Under the pieces are notes generated by a model. The model was not told where the DNA came from, made no database searches, and was given only the letters and a program-made list of their open reading frames with translations. DNA of 5,710 nt from NCBI GenBank assembly GCA_007116095.1, contig SKJD01000407.1:1-5710 (forward strand), written 5' to 3'. The stretch is from Candidatus Hydrogenedentota bacterium. Lineage in GTDB: Bacteria > Hydrogenedentota > Hydrogenedentia > Hydrogenedentales > SCBR16-9. The position numbers and the translations under genes are program-made. This document shows positions 1 to 5,409 of this stretch, piece after piece (within the stretch, counting starts at the first letter, position 1; the number at the start of each line of letters is the position of its first letter).

Positions 1-928
1 CGAAGACGAGGTAGCTTTCCCACAGGGCCTTGGCGCCGTCCATGGCGGGCATGCACTGCCCGGTATCGTCGCAGGATACCGCGTCGTAATCGCCGGTCAA
101 CACGATGCCTTCTTCATTAACCAGGTGATAGATAAGCCAGTTCTGCATATCAGGACTGATGGCAAGCATCGCGGCCACAAGAATCTTGTGATCGCCGAGT
201 TTCTCCGCCTCCACCTCCTCCACCAACCGCATGTAGTTCAGTTCCAGGGCATTCAGGGTCGCGCCCCAGATGATGCTGCCGTCGTTCTGGTGAATCGCGG
301 AGTGGATCAGGCCGAGGCTGGCTAGTTGCGGCAAGCCATCCGAGGTCAGGTCTGCCGGCAAATTCAGGTCCACCGACATGGCGTTGTACGCCGCAATCAG
401 GTCGTCCAGGGTCGGGAAAGCGGCCATGAAATCGGGCATCTCACCTTCACCTTCACCTTCACCTTCACCTTCACCTTCACCTTCACCTTCACCCTCACCT
501 TCGCCTTCACCTTCGCCCTCGCCTTCGCCTTCACCTTCGCCCTCGCCTTCACCTTCGCCCTCGCCTTCACCTTCGCCCTCGCCTTCACCCTCGCCTTCGC
601 CCTCACCTTCGCCCTCGCCCTCACCTTCCGCACCGGAGGGGCCCAGCGAAATGACGAGGTCGACAACGCTATTCTCGTCTACTTCCGTACCCCCTGTAGG
701 AGCCTGGCTGATAACTTCGCCGGCGGATAGGGTTGGGTGTTCTTGCTCAGTTATCGCGCCGACCCCAAGCCCTGCGGCTACAATGATGTCTTCGGCCGCC
801 GTTTGGGCCATGCCGACCACATCGGGGACGACAATAGGCTCTTCGGGCTGCGGACATCCTGTTGTCAGCACCGCCATTGTCAACAACAGAATGCTCGTAA
901 AATGAATTGGATACGATGGACGCTTCAT
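1..928 (-). CDS. PASTA-domain lipoprotein with long Gly-Glu repeat tract (3' end outside window)
   Basis: The reading frame is open from ATG at 928 to the window edge, 309 complete codons, so the C-terminus is missing. A GGGGG Shine-Dalgarno-like run lies 8 nt before the ATG and a strong promoter lies further upstream. Residues 1-24 form a signal peptide (Lys2-Arg3, hydrophobic 8-21) ending in L-T-T-G before Cys25, an acceptable lipobox, so a lipid-anchored envelope protein is inferred. Residues about 33-96 read as a PASTA domain: VPDVVGM near the start, AAGL at 51-54, VISQAP at 72-77, GT at 80-81, and a hydrophobic end strand. PASTA domains are known from penicillin-binding proteins and Ser/Thr kinases, where many bind peptidoglycan fragments. 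Residues 101-163 are strictly alternating Glu/Gly, probably an extended acidic linker. Residues 164-309 form an unrecognised, mostly helical-looking region with Cys286 and Cys292. No catalytic motif is seen. The molecular role is unknown. Confidence 0.85.
   Translation of the reverse strand, partial: MKRPSYPIHFTSILLLTMAVLTTGCPQPEEPIVVPDVVGMAQTAAEDIIVAAGLGVGAITEQEHPTLSAGEVISQAPTGGTEVDENSVVDLVISLGPSGAEGEGEGEGEGEGEGEGEGEGEGEGEGEGEGEGEGEGEGEGEGEGEGEGEGEGEGEGEGEGEGEMPDFMAAFPTLDDLIAAYNAMSVDLNLPADLTSDGLPQLASLGLIHSAIHQNDGSIIWGATLNALELNYMRLVEEVEAEKLGDHKILVAAMLAISPDMQNWLIYHLVNEEGIVLTGDYDAVSCDDTGQCMPAMDGAKALWESYLVF
440..628 (-). repeat. In-frame hexanucleotide microsatellite coding for (Glu-Gly)n
   Basis: On the minus strand these 189 bp are 63 codons, all GAA/GAG alternating with GGT/GGC and without one interruption. 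Two textures are visible. Positions 443-490 are eight perfect copies of one hexamer (GGTGAA in the gene, ACCTTC on the plus strand as phased). Farther on, an 18-bp unit (TTCACCTTCGCCCTCGCC on the plus strand) repeats three times in tandem at 530-583, with one more copy at 506-523. The pure hexamer block looks younger than the mixed-codon part. Because the unit is a multiple of three, length changes keep the frame. The repeat also holds long spurious frames open on both strands. Confidence 0.95.
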
Positions 929-987
929 GACATGATCCCCCTGCGATTTCCATTCAGCGCTTTATTACCATTTTCAATATTAAATTT

Positions 988-1016
988 ATTGTAGCTGCAA
1001 TTATAGCGCATGTCAA
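988..1016 (-). promoter_or_regulatory. Sigma70-type promoter for the lipoprotein gene
   Basis: On the minus strand there is a perfect -35 TTGACA (plus positions 1011-1016), a 17-bp spacer (994-1010) and a -10 TACAAT (988-993), five of six to consensus. Transcription would begin near 981, giving a leader of roughly 50 nt before the ATG at 928. The surrounding sequence is AT-rich, as expected for a promoter. Assignment is by motif only. Confidence 0.75.
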
Positions 1017-1065
1017 GGAGATAACTCAGTTCTCGCAGCCTTCAACGTTGAATTACATTCACAGG

Positions 1066-1078
1066 ATAGCTGTGCTAT
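1066..1078. repeat. Short inverted repeat ATAGC-TGT-GCTAT
   Basis: A perfect 5-bp inverted repeat around a 3-nt centre lies about 50 bp upstream of the lipoprotein -35 box. It could be a small operator or chance. There is no further copy nearby to support a regulator site. Confidence 0.25.
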
Positions 1079-1205
1079 AACGAGCGCGCCGTGTTGGCAC
1101 CGTGTTTGCTAAGGCGGCGGGCTTCGGACGGCTATTCCGGTCGTCTCAGAGCGCATGGCGTCCAGCACGGCTGTAAAATCCTTGAGGCATAGGAGCATGA
1201 GGCTT

Positions 1206-1476
1206 ATGAAATGGAAAAAGAAGCTCCTGGGGTACTGCGTGTTTGTCGGGGCGCTGCCGCCCTATGTCCTGTACACGCTGTCCAGGGCATGGTCGGCGCG
1301 TATTTCGACACCCTTATGTGGCTGCCGGTCATTCTGATCTTCAGCGGCCCCTACACGGCGCCGCTTGTCGCCATGGCAGGCCGCGGGGCGTCGCTCGTAC
1401 TGGGGGGGGGTATTCTCCGGTAAACACAGAAGCGCTTGACGTCGACGCAGTCCCCCCGGTCCCACCCGAAGCGTAG
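1206..1476 (+). pseudogene. Frameshifted small two-helix membrane protein gene
   Basis: Three successive frames together read like one protein of about 90 residues. The first frame (ATG 1206, AGGAG at 1191-1195, 10-nt spacer) gives MKWKKK followed by a hydrophobic segment LLGYCVFVGALPPYVLYTL. Near the GGG at 1285-1287 the sense moves to the second frame: MVGAYFDTLMWLPVILIF and on through GPYTAPLVAMAGRGASLV. At the G8 run (1402-1409) it moves again to GYSPVNTEALDVDAVPPVPP and a TAG at 1474-1476. Both shifts are in the direction expected from loss of one base, and both sit at G-runs. Either the gene is decayed or the assembly has two homopolymer errors. No family is recognised. A Lys-rich start, two hydrophobic stretches and a Pro-rich acidic tail suggest a small inner-membrane protein. 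The alternative is unrelated chance frames. Confidence 0.45.
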
Positions 1477-1513
1477 CAGCCTTCTCCCGGAGTAAGCGAT
1501 GTTATACCATAAG

Positions 1514-1534
1514 GGGCCAACCTTGTGTTGGCCC
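1514..1534. repeat. Perfect 8-bp stem-loop GGGCCAAC / GTTGGCCC
   Basis: GGGCCAAC (1514-1521) and GTTGGCCC (1527-1534) enclose a 5-nt loop. A T5 run begins only about 11 nt after the stem on the plus strand, too far for a standard intrinsic terminator. It lies about 40 nt past the end of the broken small gene, so a transcript-end role is possible but weak. Confidence 0.4.
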
Positions 1535-1785
1535 TATACAGCAAATTTTTGTGAGGAGTCCAATAATTATACAGCCTGCCGAAACCGTCCAATACAAGCG
1601 TTTTTCTATTTTATATAATGCCGAATCTAATTAGCTGACGTTCTGACTAAATCTATTATTAATTCCGTTTTCTCATAGCCCACTCACCAGGAGATGCGTG
1701 GCATTTGGCGCGTTCAACTGTGGTACACATCGTGTAGCGCCCGCATAGCAAGTGTTGCATGGCTTAGCTCTCCGCCCCTGGCAGC

Positions 1786-1802
1786 CCCCGTTACGGGGTT
1801 TT
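1786..1802 (+). terminator. Weak terminator-like hairpin CCCCG-TTA-CGGGG followed by TTTT
   Basis: A 5-bp all-GC-type stem with a 3-nt loop is followed directly by four T residues on the plus strand. The shape matches a minimal intrinsic terminator, but the stem is short and no plus-strand gene ends close by; the broken small gene ends about 310 bp upstream. Confidence 0.3.
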
Positions 1803-1898
1803 CTACACCACAATAAACCACTACAATAAGAAAAATGCTTACTTTAAAAATCCTGCTCTATGGTTCTATTCTATTTATTCGCCCAGAATTCATCGGTT

Positions 1899-1920
1899 GT
1901 GCTGCGCCCAAGGCGCACAC
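1899..1920. repeat. Imperfect stem-loop, 9 bp with one bulge
   Basis: GCGCC (1904-1908) pairs with GGCGC (1912-1916) across a CAA loop. The stem continues through T1903-A1917 and, after bulged C1902, three more pairs. There is no T-run on either strand, so it is not a terminator. It marks the start of the GC-rich palindromic segment. Confidence 0.4.
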
Positions 1921-1972
1921 GGGGCTACGAGGCCTGGGCGTGCAAGTCCGGTCCCAAGCCGGGGGCGCCGTT

Positions 1973-1984
1973 ACGCCGCGGCGT
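1973..1984. repeat. 12-bp perfect palindrome ACGCCGCGGCGT
   Basis: The twelve bases equal their own reverse complement. It may be a dyad protein-binding site or simply a product of GC-rich sequence. No adjacent gene is controlled from here as far as can be seen. Confidence 0.3.
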
Positions 1985-2094
1985 TGACGGCGACAGGCGC
2001 TTCGGACAGGCGCGGCTTGGCGATCTGGTCGGTTGCGTCAGCCCCCCCCCTTCGTGCATCCGCACGGAGGACACAAATTCCAGATGAACCAAAA

Positions 2095-2158
2095 TTTGCT
2101 ACTCCCTATACAACGCAAAGGGAGCGAAGCGAGCTTCGCTACTCCGGATAACACCGCC
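2095..2158. repeat. Imperfect direct repeats around GCTACTCC flanking a hairpin
   Basis: TTTGCTACTCC (from 2095) and TTCGCTACTCC (from 2135) are spaced exactly 40 bp apart, each followed by a similar ATA-containing stretch. Between them AGCGAAG (2123-2129) and CTTCGCT (2134-2140) form a 7-bp stem with a 4-nt CGAG loop. Read on the minus strand the hairpin is followed by CCCTTT, so it could help end transcription of the TRIC-family gene, whose stop is about 70 nt away. A dispersed intergenic repeat is the other reading. Confidence 0.4.
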
Positions 2159-2174
2159 CACGTTCGTCATGCTT

Positions 2175-2200
2175 GTAGGGGCGGGTCCCCGTGCCTGCCT
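2175..2200. repeat. REP-like GC-rich hairpin element
   Basis: The element starts GTAGGGGCGGG. GGCGGG (2180-2185) pairs with CCTGCC (2194-2199), with one G-T pair, around an 8-nt loop. It begins 12 bp beyond the TRIC-family stop codon. Intergenic elements of this general form (GTAGGGGC, then a G-rich arm and complementary CCTGCC or CCCGCC arm) occur in many copies in several environmental bacterial genomes, as far as I recall. Only one copy is visible in this window, so the repeat status is inferred. Confidence 0.4.
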
Positions 2201-2211
2201 TGTGTCGTGGC

Positions 2212-2814
2212 TCAGTCGCGGTGGAAGACGGGGAGGTTAACTCCACGGCGGATGGCGAAGAGGCGCAGGAAGACAACGGCCAAGACCCCGATCAGGAATG
2301 TGGGCTTGTCGGGGAGGCCGATGCGCTGGAGGAGTAGGTAGAGGACGATGCCGGCCATGGCGGCGGTGGCGTAGATTTCCTTGCGCAGTATAAGCGGCAC
2401 TTTCGCCGTGATGACGTCCCGCAAGACGCCGCCGGTCACCCCAGTCATGGTTCCCATGATCACCGCGATGATCGGCGAGTGCCCGGCCGCCAACGTCAAT
2501 TGTGCGCCGTAGATGGCGAAGAGGCCCAGTCCCAGCGCATCCGCCACCAGAAACGCCGGTCCCACCGCCCCGCGCCAGCGCAGATATGCGACCGTCAATA
2601 CCGTTGCGGTGATGATGACGAACAGATACCAGGTATCCACAATCCAGAAGATCGGGTGCCGGTCCAGCAGTAAATCCCGGAAGGTGCCGCCGCCAATCGC
2701 CGTGAGCGTCGCCACAATCAGAATGCCGAAGATATCCAGGTTCCGGTCCCGCGCCGCTAACACCCCACTCGCCGCAAAAACCGCGACCCCGGCCAGATCA
2801 AAGTAATACAGCAA
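2212..2814 (-). CDS. TRIC / UPF0126 family membrane protein (putative trimeric cation channel)
   Basis: This encodes 200 residues, about the usual length of prokaryotic TRIC (UPF0126, YadS/YicG-like) proteins. The family is an internal duplication of three helices plus a seventh, and both copies show the signature here: GGGTFRDLL at 41-49 and GVTGGVLRDVI at 125-135, each with the Arg-Asp pair after glycines. Hydrophobic segments lie at about 3-21, 28-44, 58-77, 84-105, 113-129, 147-163 and 171-188. Family members form trimeric inner-membrane channels for monovalent cations; the physiological role in bacteria is uncertain. The start chosen is TTG (2814-2812): AGGAG lies 7 nt upstream, and the resulting N-terminus, MLYYFDLAGVAVFAASG, fits the family. 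The frame stays open upstream to 3141, but that part is Arg-rich and unlike the family. It is divergent from ffh and has a TATAAT box at 2855-2860. Confidence 0.9.
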   Translation of the reverse strand: MLYYFDLAGVAVFAASGVLAARDRNLDIFGILIVATLTAIGGGTFRDLLLDRHPIFWIVDTWYLFVIITATVLTVAYLRWRGAVGPAFLVADALGLGLFAIYGAQLTLAAGHSPIIAVIMGTMTGVTGGVLRDVITAKVPLILRKEIYATAAMAGIVLYLLLQRIGLPDKPTFLIGVLAVVFLRLFAIRRGVNLPVFHRD

Positions 2815-3150
2815 AATGCATCTCCTCACACGGCTTCCAAGACCAAAGTCTCCGATTATACACGATAGCCTGGAGACCACTTCACGAGGGCGGAATTTCG
2901 GGAATGTACAGCGCGGTCGGGTTGTATCTTTTGCTGTAAATATGTTAAAGTTCCGCTTTGCAGGATAGCGATCTGCCTGTTCGTACTGTATCATCCGGCA
3001 TTCGCGCCGGACCAGGCCCCGCCCCCTGGCGGACGTGGGGTCGGGTATGTCTTTGTGGCATAGGTCTTTATGCCCTCCCCCACACCAGAACAGGTCGGGG
3101 CGTTTGCCTGATCGCGTATCACGCCGTGTAAGGAGTGTCACGAGTCACGT
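2815..3150. other. Divergent intergenic region between TRIC-family gene and ffh
   Basis: The 336 bp hold the minus-strand -10 box at 2855-2860 and an AT-richer stretch around 2925-2955 with only weak plus-strand promoter matches (TTGTAT, 17 bp, TTAAAG). Two inverted repeats follow: CCAGG/CCTGG at 3012-3029, extendable by CCG/CGG across a 2-nt bulge, and GGCATA/TATGCC at 3057-3074 with a 6-nt loop. Neither has a T-run, so attenuation is not shown. The ffh AAGGAG sits at 3130-3135, an unusually long 15 nt from the ATG. Confidence 0.5.
2855..2860 (-). promoter_or_regulatory. Candidate -10 box (TATAAT) for the TRIC-family gene
   Basis: A perfect TATAAT on the minus strand lies about 40 bp before the TTG start, implying a leader of roughly 30 nt. 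The -35 region at 17-19 bp spacing (GAAGTG, TGAAGT or GTGAAG) is poor, so either an activator is needed or the box is fortuitous. Confidence 0.45.
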
Positions 3151-4515
3151 ATGTTTGAAAATCTGACGAAAAAACTGGAAGCCGCCTTCAAGAATTTGCG
3201 CGGGCAGGGTCGCCTGACCGAAGCGAACATGAAGGAGGGGCTGCAGGAAATCCGCCTGGCGCTGCTGGAAGCCGACGTCAACTATAAGGTGGTGAAGCAG
3301 TTCATCGCCGACGTACAGGAGAAGGCGCTGGGTCAGGAGGTGCTGCAAAGCATCAACCCCGGCCAACTGATCGTCAAGATTGTCCATGACGAGCTTATTT
3401 CCCTGATGGGGAACTCGAACGTACCGCTGGAGAAGGCCGACGCACCCCCGACCATTATCATGATGGTGGGCCTGCAAGGGCAAGGTAAAACGACCAGCGC
3501 CGGCAAGCTCGCGTTAATGCTCCGTAAGAAGGGCCATAAACCCTTGCTGGTGGGGGCCGACGTCTACCGTCCCGCCGCCATCAAGCAGTTGGAAGTGGTG
3601 GCGAAGCAGGCGGAAGTCGAGAGCTTCAGCCTGGGCGAGCACGCCAACCCCGTGGACATCGCGCTGATGGCCAAGGGCGAAGCGAGCATGCGCGGCTGCG
3701 ACACGATTATCATCGACACGGCGGGCCGCCTGCACGTGGACAACGAGATGATGATGGAGGTGCGGCAGATCGCCAACCAGGTGAAGCCGCACGAAATCCT
3801 CTTCGTCGCCAACGCCATGACCGGTCAGGACGCCGTCAACTCGGCCAAGCAATTTAACGACGCGCTACCGCTGACGGGGGTCATCCTCACGCAGATGGAT
3901 GGCGACGCCCGGGGCGGCGCGGCGATCAGCCTGATCCAGGTGACCGGCTGCCCGATCAAGTTTGTCGGTACCGGCGAAAAGCTGGACGCGCTGGACCCCT
4001 TCCACCCCAAGCGGATGGCCGACCAGATTCTGGGCATGGGCGACATTGTCTCGCTCGTGGAAAAGGCCCAGGAGGTGGTGGACAAGGACCAGGCGGAGAA
4101 GTTCCAGGAGAAGGTCCGCAAAGCCAAGTGGGACCTGGAAGACTTTCTGCAGCAGATGCAGCAGATCAAGAAGATGGGCTCGATGGGCGACTTGATGGCC
4201 AAGATTCCCGGCATGGGCAAGATGATGCCCAAGGGCATGGACATGGCCGAGGACGAACTCAAGTACACCGAGGCCATTATCCTGTCGATGACGCCACATG
4301 AACGCCGGACCCCGCAGCTCATCAACGGCAACCGCCGCCGGCGCATTGCCAATGGCAGCGGCACCACGGTCCAGGACGTCAATGCCCTGCTCAAAGACTT
4401 CAACAAGATGAAAAAGATGATGAAGCAGATGATGAAGGGGATGAAGAGCGCCAAGGGCAAGAAAATGCTGAAGGGGATGAAGCCCCCGCCGGGCATGCCG
4501 CCCGGGCTGGGCTAG
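3151..4515 (+). CDS. ffh: Signal recognition particle GTPase Ffh
   Basis: At 454 residues it has the normal length. Ffh binds 4.5S/6S SRP RNA and signal sequences of nascent membrane proteins, and delivers ribosomes to FtsY at the inner membrane by reciprocal GTP hydrolysis. The N domain (1-about 90) starts MFENLTKKLEAAFKNL and includes the family motif ALLEADVNY near 37-45. The G domain shows P-loop GLQGQGKTT (107-115), DVYRPAA (137-143), DTAGR (189-193), AMTGQ (222-226), TQMDGDARGG (247-256) and GTGEK (273-277). The M domain (about 297-454) has the SRP-RNA-binding helix region SMTPHERR (379-386) to GNRRRRIANGSGT (393-405) and a Met/Lys-rich tail ending in a Pro/Gly stretch. Oddities: the G4 motif reads TQMD instead of TKxD, and the usual DAMTGQ reads NAMTGQ. 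AAGGAG is 15 nt upstream of the start, but the N-terminus matches the family exactly. It lies upstream of rpsP, a common arrangement. Confidence 0.98.
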   Translation: MFENLTKKLEAAFKNLRGQGRLTEANMKEGLQEIRLALLEADVNYKVVKQFIADVQEKALGQEVLQSINPGQLIVKIVHDELISLMGNSNVPLEKADAPPTIIMMVGLQGQGKTTSAGKLALMLRKKGHKPLLVGADVYRPAAIKQLEVVAKQAEVESFSLGEHANPVDIALMAKGEASMRGCDTIIIDTAGRLHVDNEMMMEVRQIANQVKPHEILFVANAMTGQDAVNSAKQFNDALPLTGVILTQMDGDARGGAAISLIQVTGCPIKFVGTGEKLDALDPFHPKRMADQILGMGDIVSLVEKAQEVVDKDQAEKFQEKVRKAKWDLEDFLQQMQQIKKMGSMGDLMAKIPGMGKMMPKGMDMAEDELKYTEAIILSMTPHERRTPQLINGNRRRRIANGSGTTVQDVNALLKDFNKMKKMMKQMMKGMKSAKGKKMLKGMKPPPGMPPGLG

Positions 4516-4693
4516 GCCAGTCCAGGCCAGGGGCACACGCGCTTGGCAGACATTGACTTTATTAAAACGTAACACTGCTTTGTGCGGCTGTAAGGCGGTG
4601 TGGCGTTTGTTCTATAACAATCGCACCTACTATATGCTTGAAACACGATAACCCAATACCACGTATTGGGACGGACAGAAACAGAGGAAATCG
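4516..4693 (+). promoter_or_regulatory. ffh-rpsP spacer and rpsP leader with promoter-like elements
   Basis: The spacer carries TTGACT at 4553-4558, but the -10 at 17 bp is poor (TGCTTT). TATAAC (4613-4618) and TATATG (4631-4636) are other possible -10 elements without good -35 partners. The AT-rich character and the length, much larger than the gaps further downstream, suggest that rpsP has its own promoter here. No clear intrinsic terminator follows ffh; GGCC-agtcca-GGCC at 4516-4529 lacks a T-run. Readthrough from ffh is therefore possible. Confidence 0.4.
4652..4670 (+). promoter_or_regulatory. Perfect leader hairpin CCCAATAC-CAC-GTATTGGG before rpsP
   Basis: An 8-bp perfect inverted repeat with a 3-nt loop ends 13 nt before the GAGGA ribosome binding site (4684-4688) and 23 nt before the rpsP ATG. 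In RNA it would form a stable stem in the 5' leader; in DNA it could be a dyad operator. The position fits translational feedback as seen for other ribosomal protein leaders, but that role is inferred. Confidence 0.55.
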
Positions 4694-5146
4694 ATGGCGA
4701 CAGCAATTCGCATGAGACGGGGTGGACGCACCCACGAGCCCTATTACCGTATCGTAGTAATCGACTCACGGCACCGTGATCGCGGCCCGGAAATTGACAA
4801 CCTGGGCATTTACCATCCCTGCGCACGACCGGAGCCGGTCTCGGAAGTGGATGTAAACAAGACCCTGGAATGGCTGCGCAAAGGCGCCCAGCCTTCGGAC
4901 ACCGCCCGCAGCGTGCTGCGCAAGCTCGGCGTGATGAAGCACTTCCATGACAATACGAGCCCCGAACCCGAAGCCGCCGTGGCGCGGGTCACCGGTGGTG
5001 TGGTGGAAGACAAGGGCTTCAACGCCCCGCAGCCCCTGAAGGATGAAGAGCCCGAAGCGCCTGCCGAAAAAGCCCCGGAAGCTGCTGAAGCGCCGGCGGA
5101 TGCGCCTGAAGCCGCCGCCGATTCCGAAGAAAAAGCGGAAGAATAG
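4694..5146 (+). CDS. rpsP: 30S ribosomal protein bS16 with acidic C-terminal extension
   Basis: Residues 1-about 84 are a standard bS16: MATAIRMRRGGRTHEPYYRIVVIDSR-type start, DRGPEIDNLGIYHP in the middle, and VNKTLEWLRKGAQPSDTARSVLRK with KLGVMKHF at the end. bS16 binds 16S rRNA in the 5' and central domains and is needed for 30S assembly. The start is set by GAGGA at 4684-4688 and the conserved N-terminus. The protein is 150 residues, against about 80-90 for typical members. Residues about 85-150 form a low-complexity tail, with an Ala/Glu/Pro-rich acidic part from about 115, probably disordered. Such tails occur in some phyla. khpA starts 6 nt after the stop, so the genes are co-transcribed and maybe translationally coupled. 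Confidence 0.97.
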   Translation: MATAIRMRRGGRTHEPYYRIVVIDSRHRDRGPEIDNLGIYHPCARPEPVSEVDVNKTLEWLRKGAQPSDTARSVLRKLGVMKHFHDNTSPEPEAAVARVTGGVVEDKGFNAPQPLKDEEPEAPAEKAPEAAEAPADAPEAAADSEEKAEE

Positions 5147-5152
5147 GCCTGC

Positions 5153-5383
5153 ATGAAAGACTTAATAGAGTTGATCGCCCACAAGCTCGTAGCGAATCCG
5201 GATGCCGTGACGGTCACCGAGACCGAAGAAGACGGCGAACATCGCTATGAATTGCGGGTACATCAGGACGACATGGGCCGGATCATCGGAAAAAGCGGCC
5301 GGACCGCCAAGGCGATTCGCCAGTTGGTAAGTTCGGCTGCGGCCAAGAACGACATCCAGGCCCATCTTGAAATCATTGAATAA
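5153..5383 (+). CDS. khpA: KH-domain RNA-binding protein KhpA
   Basis: This small protein of 76 residues is essentially one KH domain, the usual size for KhpA (YlqC family, formerly UPF0109). The GxxG loop is Gly46-Lys-Ser-Gly49 within the stretch GRIIGKSGRTAKAIRQLV (42-59), which contacts single-stranded RNA. The N-terminal helix MKDLIELIAHKLV and the conserved NPDAV (15-19) are also typical. In Firmicutes KhpA pairs with KhpB (Jag/EloR) and affects cell elongation and division; in other phyla its RNA targets are little known. The gene sits 6 nt after rpsP and 26 nt before rimM, its standard place. A weak GGAAG lies about 13 nt upstream of the ATG, so translation probably depends on coupling with rpsP. 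Confidence 0.95.
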   Translation: MKDLIELIAHKLVANPDAVTVTETEEDGEHRYELRVHQDDMGRIIGKSGRTAKAIRQLVSSAAAKNDIQAHLEIIE

Positions 5384-5409
5384 CACACACCGTCACTACC
5401 GCGTTTGCC

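Larger units (their letters stand above)
1477..2211. other. Gene-poor intergenic stretch with hairpins and homopolymer runs
   Basis: No frame here has convincing protein character. The frames starting near 1860-1900 are Arg/Pro-rich and lack a ribosome binding site. The first part (about 1540-1860) is AT-rich and includes a lone TATAAT at 1614-1619 without a good -35. The second part (about 1890-2200) is GC-rich, with stem-loops at 1899-1920, 2123-2140 and 2179-2200, a 12-bp palindrome at 1973-1984 and a C9 run at 2042-2050. The abrupt composition change near 1890 suggests inserted or decayed material, but no terminal repeats or transposase remnant could be recognised. Confidence 0.6.

Noticed and set aside
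440..628. CRISPR or other non-coding tandem array
   Set aside because: There are no spacers; the units are 6 and 18 bp, contiguous, and strictly in frame in a real gene.
397..666. Minus-strand frame with Lys-Val / Ala-Arg repeat
   Set aside because: Out-of-frame reading of the same repeat, kept open only by the hexamer periodicity; it has no recognisable domain.
378..905. Plus-strand 175-residue frame with a long Ser-Pro repeat
   Set aside because: It is the antisense reading of the Gly-Glu microsatellite. It has no ribosome binding site, and the opposite strand has signal peptide, PASTA domain, promoter and ribosome binding site.
1680..1800. Possible tRNA because of GTTCAA near 1708
   Set aside because: No cloverleaf arms or acceptor pairing could be drawn around it.
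1860..2151. Plus-strand frames of 75 and 84 residues
   Set aside because: Arg/Pro-rich, no ribosome binding site, and they run through hairpins and a C9 homopolymer; no protein character was seen.
2815..3141. N-terminal extension of the TRIC-family protein to 309 residues
   Set aside because: The added sequence is Arg-rich, unlike the family and without a ribosome binding site at its ATG; TTG at 2814 fits much better.
2815..3150. SRP RNA (ffs) gene next to ffh
   Set aside because: The conserved GGAAG/AGCA-type apical core of bacterial SRP RNA was not found here or elsewhere in the window.
3825..4575. Long minus-strand frames opposite ffh (223 and 236 residues)
   Set aside because: Antisense shadows of ffh; the composition mirrors the Met/Lys-rich M domain, and ffh is unmistakable on the plus strand.
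4810..5217. Minus-strand Ser/Ala-rich 135-residue frame opposite rpsP
   Set aside because: Antisense of the Ala/Glu-rich bS16 tail; it has no start signal or family resemblance.
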